From positions 1-61,709 of the forward strand of contig MPNH01000030.1 of assembly GCA_002238925.1 (NCBI GenBank): a stretch of 61,709 bases of DNA. The letters are read 5' to 3'. Within the stretch, counting starts at the first letter, position 1, and each line of letters begins with the position of its first letter. Positions 1-8,798 of the stretch are shown in pieces. The DNA comes from Spirochaetaceae bacterium bin103. GTDB lineage: Bacteria; Spirochaetota; Spirochaetia; SZUA-6; Bin103. The notes beneath the pieces are model-generated. The model had not been told where the DNA came from. It made no database searches and was given only the letters and a program-made list of their open reading frames with translations. Made by a program: the position numbers and the translations under genes.

Positions 1-132
1 CAAGCATCGTCATTTTCGTGAACCTGGAATTGCATCTAGTTGCATCCTCCTTCGTGCCCAACAGGGTTGTCTGACTAACTTCCCAGTAAAGCACTTAGGA
101 GGATTGCTTTCTCCACTCCGGATCGCTATCGC
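1..132 (-). other. Left-edge segment, possible start of a gene running off the window
   Basis: No recognisable coding homology lies here. On the minus strand an AGGAGG (46-51) precedes an ATG at 33-35 by 10 bases, and the frame beginning MQFQVHENDDA stays open to the window edge, so this could be the first codons of a gene that continues outside. Eleven codons are too few to judge. The segment does not continue the ATPase that ends at 133 in any frame. Confidence 0.2.
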
Positions 133-1311
133 TTAATTTGGGTCCAGAAGAAGGACACAATTTTCAAACGTACCATCGCTGTCGTGCATGAAATGCATAT
201 CAAATGAGAAGAACCACTGAAACCCCTTGGACTGCTCCTCAAGTGGGATCATCCCTATGTCTCTGTTAATCTCTTCGATTCCCGTAAAAAAAATTTGACC
301 ATCTACACGAAACTGGATCTCGTATTCGTTTTGACCCCATCGCCCGGCAACTTCTCTGGTGAGAGTCTTTGCAGCATCCTGAAGATCGAGCTGACGATCG
401 TGCTTCTCGTGCTGATCGCTTGAATTCCCTTGCTCTATGAGTTCTCCCAGATCAAGACCGGCGAGCTTGAGAATCATCATAAATGTCTCTTCCTCCTCGG
501 AGAGGCCTTCGCTCGGTTCTTCCAGACGAGATTGGAGTCGATCTAACACGGATCGACCACGAAATGTCTTGTAATCGTCCATATAGATGAACCTTGGGAT
601 CAACGCACGAATGAACTGACAGGCGCCACTGTACCGTTCACGTTCCTCAACGAGATCGTTTGATAGACCGACCAAATGAGACGAATAGACAGATATGAAA
701 CTGCCTTGTGTCTCTGCTCTTGAAACCGATCTCTCCTCATCGTGGGACTCCTTCATTCGCTCCTTGTGCCTGTCTTCAAGCTCCTTTAGCTCTTCGAATC
801 GTCCTTCCTTGATGTAACGCTCCACCTCCGTAACGCACTCTAAGGCGATACGGACAAACTCCTCGCCGGCGGATTCGTTGGGCTTCGGCAATTCCTGGCA
901 AATCGATTCGAGAACGCTAGGACAAAGAAGGTTCCGGAATAGCTGGAGATCGGGGAACCGAAAACCGTAGTCTCCAGCATAGGTCTTGGTGACGATAACC
1001 ATCTGACGAGAAGATACGGGTTGTGTGTTCGCAAATGAAATGAGTACGGCAGCCTCCTGATCACTTAACTCAAAGTGCACTTCACAGACCACCTGCTCTG
1101 CACTACGCGTCGTGCGCTGGCCCCGAGGCCACTCACGGCGCATATCGTATGGCTCATCGCGATAGGGATTGAACTTGTGAAGTGCTCGCAAGAGTGCGCT
1201 CTTTCCGGATTGGTTCTTGCCAACCACACAGGTCAACCCATCATAAAGCCGCACAATGCCGGAGTCATCGATGTTTCTGTACTTCCTTACTCTAAAAGCC
1301 TTAATCTGCAA
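133..1311 (-). CDS. OLD-like AAA ATPase, truncated at Walker B
   Basis: The 392-residue product starts with the N-terminal beta strands and Walker A (VVGKNQSGKSALL, about residues 29-41) of RecF/OLD-type ABC ATPases, has a charged helical middle (about 160-230) and ends with EEQSKGFQWFFSF followed by CVLLLDPN. In the family the hydrophobic LLLDEPG Walker B continues into a long C-terminal part with the signature residues and often a TOPRIM nuclease. Here the frame stops right after LLLD, so the catalytic glutamate, the His switch and any nuclease domain are missing, and the next 130 bases do not restore them in another frame. OLD-family ATPases act in phage defence or DNA repair. The gene is visibly AT-richer than the metabolic genes, as expected of acquired defence DNA. 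It is probably a non-functional remnant; a truncated regulatory form cannot be excluded. Confidence 0.7.
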   Translation of the reverse strand: MQIKAFRVRKYRNIDDSGIVRLYDGLTCVVGKNQSGKSALLRALHKFNPYRDEPYDMRREWPRGQRTTRSAEQVVCEVHFELSDQEAAVLISFANTQPVSSRQMVIVTKTYAGDYGFRFPDLQLFRNLLCPSVLESICQELPKPNESAGEEFVRIALECVTEVERYIKEGRFEELKELEDRHKERMKESHDEERSVSRAETQGSFISVYSSHLVGLSNDLVEERERYSGACQFIRALIPRFIYMDDYKTFRGRSVLDRLQSRLEEPSEGLSEEEETFMMILKLAGLDLGELIEQGNSSDQHEKHDRQLDLQDAAKTLTREVAGRWGQNEYEIQFRVDGQIFFTGIEEINRDIGMIPLEEQSKGFQWFFSFDMHFMHDSDGTFENCVLLLDPN

Positions 1312-1379
1312 CTGTCGTTTCCCCTTCCGAATTCATCGTTTCGCATACACGTCGCAACTGGGGTACGCTCGCGAAGCGA

Positions 1380-2858
1380 TCAGAATTTGCGCGACCAGTC
1401 GGCGGGCCAGCGCTCCACTACCACCTTGGTCTGGGTGAAGAACTCCACCGCGTGTTTGCCCTGGCCATGCAGGACGCCGAAGAAGCTGCTGCGCCAGCCG
1501 GAGAACGGGAAGTAGGCCATCGGCGCGGCGACGCCGATGTTGATGCCGATGTTGCCCACGTCGGCGGCGTAGCGGAACTGGCGCGCGGCGCGCCCGTCGG
1601 TGGTAAACAGGCAGGCCATGTTGCCGTAGCGTCCGGAGTTGACCAGCGCGATGGCTTCCTCCACCGTGTCCACCTGCATCAGCCCGAACACCGGCCCGAA
1701 GATCTCGGTGGTGGCTACGGTGCTGCCGGGCGGCACATCGGCGATCAGCGTGGGCCGCACGAACGAGCCGCCTTCCAGGCCGGCGACGGTGGCGCCGCGG
1801 CCATCCACCACGAGCCGCGCCCCTTCCTGCTCGCCGACACCGATCAGGTGTTCGATGCGCTGCTTGCTGGCCTGGCTGATTACCGGCCCCATCTCCACCG
1901 ACTCGTCCAAGCCGTTGCCGATCACACGGTCGTTGGCCACCGCCGCCAGTGCCTCGGTGAAGGCGCCGCCGGCATCGCCCACGGTTATGGCCAGGGAGGC
2001 GGCCAGACAGCGCTGGCCGGCGTTGCCGTAGCAGGAGTCGACGGTGATCTGGGTGGCCGTGTCGATCTCGGCGTCGGGCAGCACCACGATCGGGTTCTTG
2101 GCCCCGCCCTGCGCCTGCACCCGCTTGCCGGCGGCGGAGGCGCGCGCGTACACGTGCTCGGCGACGGCGGTGGAGCCGACGAAGCTCACCGCGTGCACGC
2201 CGGGATGGTCGAGCAGCGCATTCACCGTGTCGGCGCCGCCGTTGACCACGTTGAACACGCCCGGCGGCAGGCCCACTTCCTCGATCAGCCGGGTGACCAA
2301 CTGCATGGTGATCGGCGTGCGGTCGGCGGGCTTGACGATGACCACGTTGCCGCACGCGAGGGCGTAGGGGAAGAACCAGAACGGGATCATGGCGGGGAAA
2401 TTGAACGGGCAGATGATCGCGCACACCCCCACCGGCTGGCGGATCATCAGCTCGTCGATGCCGCGCGACACGTCCTCGAGCACGTCACCCTGCATCAAGG
2501 TGGGAATGCCGCACGCCACCTCGACGTTCTCGATGGCGCGCACCAACTCGCCCAGCGACTCGGACAGGATCTTGCCGTTCTCGATGGTGATGGCGCGCCC
2601 AATCTCCTGCGTCTCGCGCTCGAGCAGCGCCTTCAGCTTGAACAGGTACTGGATACGCTCGCCGGGCGGCGTGCCGCGCCACGCCGGGAAGGCGGCGGCC
2701 GCCGCCGCAACGGTGCGGTCCACCTCGGCGCCGTCCGACTGCGGCGTGTGTCCTACGACCTCTCCGGTTGCCGGATTGACCACTGGCGCGGTATCGGCAC
2801 CGGCGGGCGCGCCCCACTCCCCGGCAACAAAATTCCTGATCTCATACGAACTACCCAT
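1380..2858 (-). CDS. mmsA: Methylmalonate-semialdehyde dehydrogenase (CoA-acylating)
   Basis: A 492-residue aldehyde dehydrogenase of the MmsA/IolA family, which oxidises malonate or methylmalonate semialdehyde to acetyl-CoA or propionyl-CoA in valine and myo-inositol breakdown. Visible are the cofactor-binding [14 protein letters not shown] stretch (about 149-162), the FVGST nucleotide-fold loop (226-230), GGAKNP (251-256) and the catalytic cysteine in GNAGQRC (about Cys284). The AKN variant, where hydrolytic aldehyde dehydrogenases keep a general-base glutamate, is typical of this CoA-dependent family. Full length. It sits alone between two defence-type genes, so its natural partners (isomerases, MocA-type oxidoreductase) lie elsewhere in the window. 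A role in inositol or sugar-acid catabolism is inferred. Confidence 0.9.
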   Translation of the reverse strand: MGSSYEIRNFVAGEWGAPAGADTAPVVNPATGEVVGHTPQSDGAEVDRTVAAAAAAFPAWRGTPPGERIQYLFKLKALLERETQEIGRAITIENGKILSESLGELVRAIENVEVACGIPTLMQGDVLEDVSRGIDELMIRQPVGVCAIICPFNFPAMIPFWFFPYALACGNVVIVKPADRTPITMQLVTRLIEEVGLPPGVFNVVNGGADTVNALLDHPGVHAVSFVGSTAVAEHVYARASAAGKRVQAQGGAKNPIVVLPDAEIDTATQITVDSCYGNAGQRCLAASLAITVGDAGGAFTEALAAVANDRVIGNGLDESVEMGPVISQASKQRIEHLIGVGEQEGARLVVDGRGATVAGLEGGSFVRPTLIADVPPGSTVATTEIFGPVFGLMQVDTVEEAIALVNSGRYGNMACLFTTDGRAARQFRYAADVGNIGINIGVAAPMAYFPFSGWRSSFFGVLHGQGKHAVEFFTQTKVVVERWPADWSRKF

Positions 2859-2941
2859 GGGATTGGACTATACAACAGTACGCTTGGCGTATGTCGATCT
2901 CTTCCGGCCTGACCCGTATTCCCATTGTCTGTGTCTGAACC

Positions 2942-3700
2942 TCAAGAAGTCTGCGGTGGTGAGTCGGTCTCGGGGGAGGCTGACGTACGAACTCGTGGCA
3001 GCGCGGTGCGGAATTCCTGGTCGAAGCGGGCTGCTTCGGCGCACTGTGCGCTGACGCTTGGCCACGTCGCGGTGATCTCACCCTGCTTGGCGCGGTAGTC
3101 GGTCGCACGCTTTCTGATGCGGCGCGCGAGAGGCAGGGCACGAAGTTGGCCCTCGGGATGGGGATGGCACTCCCAGTCACCGCGCAGCATTACCGGATTG
3201 TCCGGCCACAGTGCGGCGATGACCCAGGCCTCGGTGTTCTTCGACGGCGTGCAGAGGATCAGCCTCGGCACGCTGCGACCCAGACCAAGCCACCGCAGGA
3301 CCACCGTACGCAACGCATTGGTCGTCTGCTCCGCGGGTGGACAGTCCCCTTCACAGGGGAGATCCTGGCACGGGGGGTGCCGAATTCCTGCACTCGCGTA
3401 CGTGGTTCCGGCTACGTCGGCATCGACATGGACGATCAACAGGTCATGATTGGACAGCACGGAGGAGCCCGCTACCGAGCCACCGCCTTCCGCCGCTGAC
3501 TGACGCGCCCACCGATAGACACCGCCCCACCCCATTCCCGTCTTGCCGAACGGTGCAGAGCCAAACACCGCGGAACCCTCGGGTTGCAGCGTCTGGAACT
3601 CGAACTCGGCGTTGCCCAACAGCCGGTCGAGGACCGCCCGGAGCACGATCGCGTCGGTGGGACCCTCAACGGCGGCGGCGACCCGGAGCGGTTCAGACAT
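2942..3700 (-). CDS. TOPRIM-like protein (DUF4276-type) paired with an AAA ATPase
   Basis: A 252-residue product from the ATG at 3700; a GTG at 3712 is also in frame. The start VAAAVEGPTDAIVLRAVL places a glutamate where TOPRIM-fold nucleases and primases have theirs, and LLIVHVDADV (about residue 85) supplies the DxD pair; a later PSKNTEAWVIAAL motif is typical of DUF4276-like proteins. The start overlaps the 3' end of the ATPase by 8 bases, so the two are translationally coupled. ATPase plus separate TOPRIM-like protein resembles a split OLD nuclease and recalls the ATPase/TOPRIM logic of PARIS (AriA/AriB). The family assignment rests on motifs, and nuclease or ATPase-released effector activity is inferred. 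Confidence 0.65.
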   Translation of the reverse strand: MSEPLRVAAAVEGPTDAIVLRAVLDRLLGNAEFEFQTLQPEGSAVFGSAPFGKTGMGWGGVYRWARQSAAEGGGSVAGSSVLSNHDLLIVHVDADVAGTTYASAGIRHPPCQDLPCEGDCPPAEQTTNALRTVVLRWLGLGRSVPRLILCTPSKNTEAWVIAALWPDNPVMLRGDWECHPHPEGQLRALPLARRIRKRATDYRAKQGEITATWPSVSAQCAEAARFDQEFRTALPRVRTSASPETDSPPQTS

Positions 3701-4883
3701 CCGGGACGCCACCGAGGTGGCCCATCACCCACAACCGGGACATCGACCATCCCAGTTCAGCCTTCTCCCGAAGGCTGTCGTCGACCTCCACACGCCGGAC
3801 CGAGGTACGCCCCGAGTTCGTTCGAGACACCGTGAACAGCCGTACCCGATCATCCTGTAAAGGCAACCCATCCAGGACGAGCGGGTTATGCGTGGTCAGC
3901 AGTATCTGCCGGGGAGAACGCATGTCCAGATACCACTCGCACACGCGCTCGATCAGCGACCGGGCCAGCCTCGGATTGAGTCCATGGTCGGCATTGTCGA
4001 CCGCGCACAATCGTGGACTATTCCGGTGCCCGGAAATGACGGCCATAAAAAGAGCGTACAATGCTCCTTCGGATGCGTCATAACCAGACAGTACGTCACG
4101 TCCATCGCGCATGAACCGATCACGGAACATTACTACTTTGTCAGACGCAGACGCTGCTGGCGACAGCGGTAGTTTCGCCGCCGAAGTCGCCCCGAAATTG
4201 GATGCCCAGTCGACCAGACCGAGAGCGTCGTGGCATATCCCACTGCTGCGCTCATCTTGCTTACTCTGACTGAGCAGATCCGAGATCGCGCGGGCGAGGT
4301 TGCCTCCCGACAAACCAAGCGGCTCTCGTGGCTGGGTCTCTGGAGCAACACCGCGCAACACCGGCGTCGTTGGAGTATATACAACATAATTCTGGAGCAA
4401 TTCGAGCAGATCAAGGGCGCCACCACCAGTGACCTCCACCGCCTTCAGCGCTGCCACTCCCCGATCTGGATTCGACTTTGACATCGGAACGCTGAATCGT
4501 CCAACCAAACGGTTCTCGCCGTCTTCCCATGACTCGGTCTTGAAGCGCCAGGCTGGCGTCGGATCCTTCAGCGGGTTATGTAACGAGACTTCATACTTCG
4601 CGCCGGCCCCACGCCCCCCGAACGAGATATGCGGCGGAATCGTGCTTCCGGGTCGCGCCGGAAAGGCTGACTTGTAGAGTGTGGGAACACCCGGACGCAC
4701 TCCACGTGACAGGAGACTCTGGTCGTCCACCCTGCCAGAGGCCGCAGCGGAAAGCACTCCAACTGCCTCCAGCAAGTTGCTCTTTCCGCTGCCGTTGGCA
4801 CCGATGAAGACGTTCACCCGTCCGAGATCGACGGTGACGTCCTCCAACGACTTGAATGTCCTTACAGAGAAGGTCTCAATCAT
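3693..4883 (-). CDS. AAA/ABC-type ATPase of a candidate defence operon
   Basis: A 396-residue ATPase. I choose the ATG at 4883 (MIETFSVRTFKSLEDV) because this is where family homology normally begins; the frame is open to 4943, but those 20 extra residues are not protein-like. Walker A is IGANGSGKSNLLEA (about 28-41). The distal part has LCAVDNADHGLNPRLARSLI, a Walker B of the DNxDxxLNPR type, followed by LLTTHNPLVLDG with the switch histidine. Such RecF/SMC-like ATPases are commonly found with TOPRIM or DUF4276 partners in defence islands. The start overlaps a small upstream ORF (ATGATTGA) and the end overlaps the TOPRIM-like gene. AT-richer than neighbouring metabolic genes. Confidence 0.8.
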   Translation of the reverse strand: MIETFSVRTFKSLEDVTVDLGRVNVFIGANGSGKSNLLEAVGVLSAAASGRVDDQSLLSRGVRPGVPTLYKSAFPARPGSTIPPHISFGGRGAGAKYEVSLHNPLKDPTPAWRFKTESWEDGENRLVGRFSVPMSKSNPDRGVAALKAVEVTGGGALDLLELLQNYVVYTPTTPVLRGVAPETQPREPLGLSGGNLARAISDLLSQSKQDERSSGICHDALGLVDWASNFGATSAAKLPLSPAASASDKVVMFRDRFMRDGRDVLSGYDASEGALYALFMAVISGHRNSPRLCAVDNADHGLNPRLARSLIERVCEWYLDMRSPRQILLTTHNPLVLDGLPLQDDRVRLFTVSRTNSGRTSVRRVEVDDSLREKAELGWSMSRLWVMGHLGGVPDV

Positions 4884-5016
4884 GCAGCTTGTCGGCCTCT
4901 CGTTGCAGAGACGCACCGTACCGGCGTGCCATTCCGGGGTCAAGGTCCGCGAAGTCGATCCAGAGCGGCGCTGCGGCCTCGGCGCACCTGAGGCTGGCGT
5001 GCTGAGCGGCCTCCAA
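4876..5016 (-). CDS. Possible 46-aa ORF between methyltransferase and ATPase
   Basis: From a TTG at 5016 the frame encodes about 46 residues ending AAPLWIDFADLDPGMARRYG and a short basic/acidic tail. The composition looks like real protein rather than antisense noise, and the stop overlaps the ATPase ATG in an ATGATTGA arrangement that suggests coupling. It begins just after the stop of the methyltransferase and lies in a different frame. It may be an independent small gene or the tail of a frameshifted methyltransferase; no family is recognised and no good ribosome-binding site is seen. Confidence 0.35.
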   Translation of the reverse strand: MEAAQHASLRCAEAAAPLWIDFADLDPGMARRYGASLQREADKLHD

Positions 5017-5018
5017 GT

Positions 5019-6143
5019 TTACGAGTCGACGCGGCAGAAGGCCAGGTACTCCACGATGCGGCGGCGGACGGACTTGCCGGCGCCGTTGCCGAATACCGCG
5101 TAGTCGGTGCTCTCGATGGTGGTGGGGCCGCGCGTGGCCAGGGTTTCGCGCAGGTCGTCGACGGACAGCAGGCCTTCGTTGCTGTAGCTCACCACGATGT
5201 GCCGGGCCCGGATGCGGCCGACCAACTGTGCGAATGCCTCGAGCGCGGTGCCGCGGCGCGAGTACCTGCTCTTCAGCGCGTCGCGCTCGAACTTGCGCGT
5301 CTTGCCGCGCAGCTCCGGCTTGTGCCACAGCGCGATGTTCTCGAGCACATGGTAGCAGTCGACGTACTGGCGGTCATTGTAGGGCGGGTCCAGGTAGGCC
5401 ACGTCGGCCTCGTGGTCGCCGGCCACCTCGTTCACGTCGGCCCGGATCACGGTCGCGCCAGCGGTGAATTGCAGCACCGGCATGCGCAGGCGCAGCGGCC
5501 CGTACACGTTCGAGTCCACCAGGTGCCGGCCGTTCTCATCGTAGGTCGTCGATCCCAGGTTCTTGAGGTAGGCGTCGTACTGGCCGACGGTGTTGGCCAC
5601 CTTGTCCGCGGCGAGCAACAGACTGGCGATCAGCACGTGCTGCTCCTGCTCGGTGCAGTCGCCGTCCTTCATCCGGAGCGCGATCCGATCGCGAATCGCG
5701 TCGATGCGTCCGGCGTTGTCGTGCGTGAAATAACGCCCGCCGTAGTGTTCCCGGGCATAGCCGTGCGCCGGTTCCAACTCATTCAGTTCGCGCAGCGCGT
5801 CGGCCACGTAGGCAATTCGCACGTTGGCTTTGCGGGAGGTGAAGAAGGCGCGGTTGATGGAGTAGTTGCTGGCCAGGGTGTCGACCAGGGTGAGGCAGTC
5901 GGTGTGCGAGCGCATGCGGTCCGCCACCACCCCGGTGCCGGCGAAGCCATCGAAGAACGACTCGACCGCACCGGCCGCCGCCACGATCTGGCGCTCGATG
6001 ACGTCGAGCAGCCGTACCTTGGAGCCGAGGTACTTGCGGTTCTGCAGCGTTACGGCACCGAGCTCATCGAACGCCCGCCGCAGCCTCGCCGGGGGCTGCG
6101 AAGTGCTCACTTCCCGGCGTGATACTTTCAACGGGCCTGCCAC
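5019..6143 (-). CDS. D12-class DNA adenine-N6 methyltransferase
   Basis: A 374-residue SAM-dependent DNA methyltransferase. The order of motifs is that of the alpha/D12 class: an N-terminal NRKYLGSKVRLLDVI, SAM-binding FFDGFAGTGVV (motif I), then the catalytic YLDPPYNDRQY (motif IV DPPY) in the second half and HIVVSYSNEG near the end. No target-recognition specificity can be read from sequence. It is the first gene of a minus-strand run methyltransferase, small ORF, ATPase, TOPRIM-like, with no classical restriction endonuclease beside it. The GTG at 6143 lies inside a strong inverted repeat, so a downstream GTG at 6110 is a credible alternative start. Confidence 0.85.
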   Translation of the reverse strand: MAGPLKVSRREVSTSQPPARLRRAFDELGAVTLQNRKYLGSKVRLLDVIERQIVAAAGAVESFFDGFAGTGVVADRMRSHTDCLTLVDTLASNYSINRAFFTSRKANVRIAYVADALRELNELEPAHGYAREHYGGRYFTHDNAGRIDAIRDRIALRMKDGDCTEQEQHVLIASLLLAADKVANTVGQYDAYLKNLGSTTYDENGRHLVDSNVYGPLRLRMPVLQFTAGATVIRADVNEVAGDHEADVAYLDPPYNDRQYVDCYHVLENIALWHKPELRGKTRKFERDALKSRYSRRGTALEAFAQLVGRIRARHIVVSYSNEGLLSVDDLRETLATRGPTTIESTDYAVFGNGAGKSVRRRIVEYLAFCRVDS

Positions 6144-6174
6144 GATGCGCCATTATGCACGCCGTGGCAGGCCC
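6133..6174. repeat. 12-bp perfect inverted repeat with 18-base loop
   Basis: GGGCCTGCCACG (6133-6144) and its exact complement CGTGGCAGGCCC (6163-6174) flank an 18-base loop. It lies 26 bases past the stop of the upstream binding-protein gene and covers the most distal possible start codon of the methyltransferase. No run of T follows, so a simple intrinsic terminator is doubtful. It could be a transcript-end or mRNA-stability hairpin for the transporter operon, or a protein-binding operator for the methyltransferase. Confidence 0.6.
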
Positions 6175-6200
6175 CTGGAACGGTCGCGGCTACCGTGCCG

Positions 6201-7829
6201 TCACTGCAGGTCGGCGGGCAGCGCGGGATAGCGCCGGTCGCCCATCGGGAACTGTTTGCCGCTGTTGTAGTAGTTCAGCACCTTGTCGACGTCGCCGAGC
6301 TTCTTGATCTCGGCAACGAATTCGTCCCACTCGGACAGATCGCGGTCGCCGGTGATGAACTTGATGCGCTCCTCCTCGACGAACGTGTTGACCGGGGTCA
6401 TGATCTTGCTGATCTCGTCGTTCTGTTCGGCGCTCATCTGCGGCCGCGGCCAGTTTACCAGCGGGATCATCTCGCCGGCCTGCAGCCGCTTGATGTCCGC
6501 CGCCGCCGCCGCGCGCCCCACGTCATCCTTCTTGGTGAAATACTTGCCAAACCAGATCACGTCGTAGTCGTTGTAGTGGATGTAGCGCGGGTCGTGGAAA
6601 TTGCCGACGCCCAGCTCGCGCAATCCGGCCGAGTTGTTCACGAACTCGGGCAGGTACTCGTAGCCGCCGTCGTCGGTGCGCCGGAAGGTCAGCCCCTCCA
6701 CGCCCCACTCGAACAGCTCGGAGGACTTCTCGGACATGATGTTGTCCACGTACGCCGCCAGCAGTTCCGGGTTCTTCGCCTTGGCGCTGGCCATGTAGCC
6801 CCAGTAGGGGATGGTGTCGTGCGCCACGGTGATCCAGTAGTGGGTGTTGCCCTCGAAGCTCGGCGGCTTCATCCCCTGGAAGCCCTCGGGAGGCCGCTTG
6901 CCGGCTTCGTAGTCCCAGATGCCGGTGGTCTGGCCATAGTAGATGTAGGTAAAGGCGTAGTTGCCCTCTTCCTGCAGTTCAGCCACGCGGTCGGAGGTAA
7001 TCGATTCGCCGATCGTGTCCAGGTTGAACGCACCGGCCTCATACGCCTCGTGCACGAATTCGAGCAGCTGCCGGTAATTCGGCTGAAATGGCCCATATAC
7101 CCACTGCCCCGTATTCTGATCGTACTCGACGCCGCGGATCTTCACGTCCATCGGACGGGCAAAGGCGTGCAGGAAGTAGCTGAGCCCCCATTGGGTCAGG
7201 AACGCGTCTACGTCCGGCAGCTCCGCCTTGATCTGCTTCATCTGCGCGAGCCACTCCGCCATCGTCTCCGGCGGGCCGTCGATGCCGGCCTGCGCCAGGA
7301 TGCTGGCGTTGTAGAAGTAGCCCTCACCGATGTACTCGGCGGTGGTGATATCGTTGATGGCGAAGCGCTCGCCCGCGTCGGTCAACACGTTGTTCACGTG
7401 CGGAAACTGGGCGGCCCACTTCTGCATATTGGGCATGTACTCCTTGTACTGGTCCCAGTCCAGGAAGATCCCCACCGGCCCGTAGGTGGCGGCTTTCGGC
7501 ACCGACTCGCGCGCCCATACGATGTCGGGCATGTCGCCCGATTGCAGGTACAGGTTGAGCTTGGTGTCGTAGTCGTTCCACGGCACGGTGTCCCAATCGA
7601 TTCGCACGTTGCCGGTGGTCTCGCGGTACGCCTGCACCACCGGTGCCTCCGGATCCTCCTCGATTCCGAGATCCGCGCCGAAGCCGTTGTATACGACCTC
7701 CGCCCCGGTCCACGGCAGCACCGCTCCCGGCGTCATGTCGGCTGCGCCGGCCTCGCCCTCGCCGGTGGCAAACAGCGGTCCGGCCGACAGCAGCAGTACG
7801 GCCATCAGCCCAATAGTAAGTCTGGACAT
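6201..7829 (-). CDS. Sugar ABC transporter substrate-binding protein (LplA-like, CUT1)
   Basis: A 542-residue extracytoplasmic binding protein. The start at 7829 is fixed by AGGAGG five bases upstream and by the signal peptide MSRLTIGLMAVLLLSAGP; the mature protein begins ATGEGEAG, with no lipobox cysteine, so it is probably released to the periplasm by signal peptidase I. The large size and aromatic-rich sequence fit the LplA group, whose members bind oligosaccharides or modified sugars. It is the last gene of a minus-strand operon after LplB-like and YtcP-like permeases; no ATPase is encoded, and CUT1 systems of this kind often share an MsmX-type ATPase. The ligand cannot be predicted. Confidence 0.85.
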   Translation of the reverse strand: MSRLTIGLMAVLLLSAGPLFATGEGEAGAADMTPGAVLPWTGAEVVYNGFGADLGIEEDPEAPVVQAYRETTGNVRIDWDTVPWNDYDTKLNLYLQSGDMPDIVWARESVPKAATYGPVGIFLDWDQYKEYMPNMQKWAAQFPHVNNVLTDAGERFAINDITTAEYIGEGYFYNASILAQAGIDGPPETMAEWLAQMKQIKAELPDVDAFLTQWGLSYFLHAFARPMDVKIRGVEYDQNTGQWVYGPFQPNYRQLLEFVHEAYEAGAFNLDTIGESITSDRVAELQEEGNYAFTYIYYGQTTGIWDYEAGKRPPEGFQGMKPPSFEGNTHYWITVAHDTIPYWGYMASAKAKNPELLAAYVDNIMSEKSSELFEWGVEGLTFRRTDDGGYEYLPEFVNNSAGLRELGVGNFHDPRYIHYNDYDVIWFGKYFTKKDDVGRAAAAADIKRLQAGEMIPLVNWPRPQMSAEQNDEISKIMTPVNTFVEEERIKFITGDRDLSEWDEFVAEIKKLGDVDKVLNYYNSGKQFPMGDRRYPALPADLQ

Positions 7830-7906
7830 AGTGTCCTCCTTAGTGAAGTTCGATAAGACGCCAACGGCGTCCGGAAATTTGCTGACCCGAGAGGCGGTCA
7901 AGGCGG

Positions 7907-8782
7907 TCATGCCTTGATCGCCCCAATCATCATGCCCTTGGTGAAGTACTTCTGCAGAAACGGATACACACACAGGATCGGCGTGATGGTAATGATCACA
8001 GCCGCGCCCTTCACGGTGCGCGAACTGATGTTCTGAATAACCTCGAGAATGGTGCTGTTCTCGACGTCGCGGAAGTCGAGCAGCACCAGGATGCGCCTCA
8101 GGAAGAGCTGAATAGGCTGCTTGTCCTGGTCGCGCAGAAAAATCAGAGACCAGAAGAAATCATTCCAGAACATCACCGCGGTGTAGAGTGCGAAGGTCGC
8201 CAACAGCGGCTTCGAAAGCGGTATGATAATGCGCCCCAACACGGTGAAGTGGCCGGCTCCGTCGATGCTCGCCGACTCGCGCAGCGACGCCGGTATGTTG
8301 GCGAAGAAGGTGCGAAAAATCATCACGTTGAAGGCCGAAATGGCGGGCGGCAGCACCAGCGACCACATGGTATCGACCAACCCGAGCCGGAGTACCACCA
8401 GGTAGGTCGGTACCAGGCCACCGGAAAAGAAGAGCGAAATGACGAGCAGAATCGAGACCAGCTTGCCGCCTCGGAAGTCGCGGAAGGTGAGCGGGTAAGC
8501 CATCATCGAAGTGCTGATCAACATGATCAGCGTGCCGGTGCCGGCGTAGTTTATGGTGTTCAGATAGAAGCGCAGAATGCGGTCGTCGGAGAGCAGCAGG
8601 CGATACGCATTCAGCGAGTATCCGACCGGCCAGATTCCGACGGTGGCGTTGCCGAGCTGGTCGGCATCGCTGAACGACAGCGCCAGGGTCATCACCACCG
8701 GGTACAGAAAGCAGGCGCTCATCACTGCCATGATGGCGTAGTTGAACAGATCGAAGGCGCTGGCTCTCCGCTCTACCCACAT
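7907..8782 (-). CDS. YtcP-like sugar ABC permease (CarB/LplC type)
   Basis: A 291-residue membrane protein with about six hydrophobic segments (for example residues 12-34, 75-97, 108-130 and 255-275) and the inner-membrane component loop ESASIDGAGHFTVLGRIIIPLSK that docks the ATPase. The C-terminus QKYFTKGMMIGAIKA is characteristic of YtcP permeases. It follows the LplB-like gene by 16 bases and precedes the binding-protein gene, forming a complete CUT1 import system apart from the ATPase. A close paralogue lies on the opposite strand at 10019-10915. Confidence 0.9.
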   Translation of the reverse strand: MWVERRASAFDLFNYAIMAVMSACFLYPVVMTLALSFSDADQLGNATVGIWPVGYSLNAYRLLLSDDRILRFYLNTINYAGTGTLIMLISTSMMAYPLTFRDFRGGKLVSILLVISLFFSGGLVPTYLVVLRLGLVDTMWSLVLPPAISAFNVMIFRTFFANIPASLRESASIDGAGHFTVLGRIIIPLSKPLLATFALYTAVMFWNDFFWSLIFLRDQDKQPIQLFLRRILVLLDFRDVENSTILEVIQNISSRTVKGAAVIITITPILCVYPFLQKYFTKGMMIGAIKA

Positions 8783-8798
8783 GGTTGGGCGCCTTGCC

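Noticed and set aside
4884..4943. Longer N-terminus for the defence ATPase
   Set aside because: Twenty extra residues are not protein-like, and family homology starts at the internal ATG.
6195..7856. Long open frame on the plus strand opposite the binding-protein gene
   Set aside because: GC-rich codon composition keeps antisense frames open; the minus strand has a signal peptide, perfect ribosome site and clear homology, the plus frame has none.
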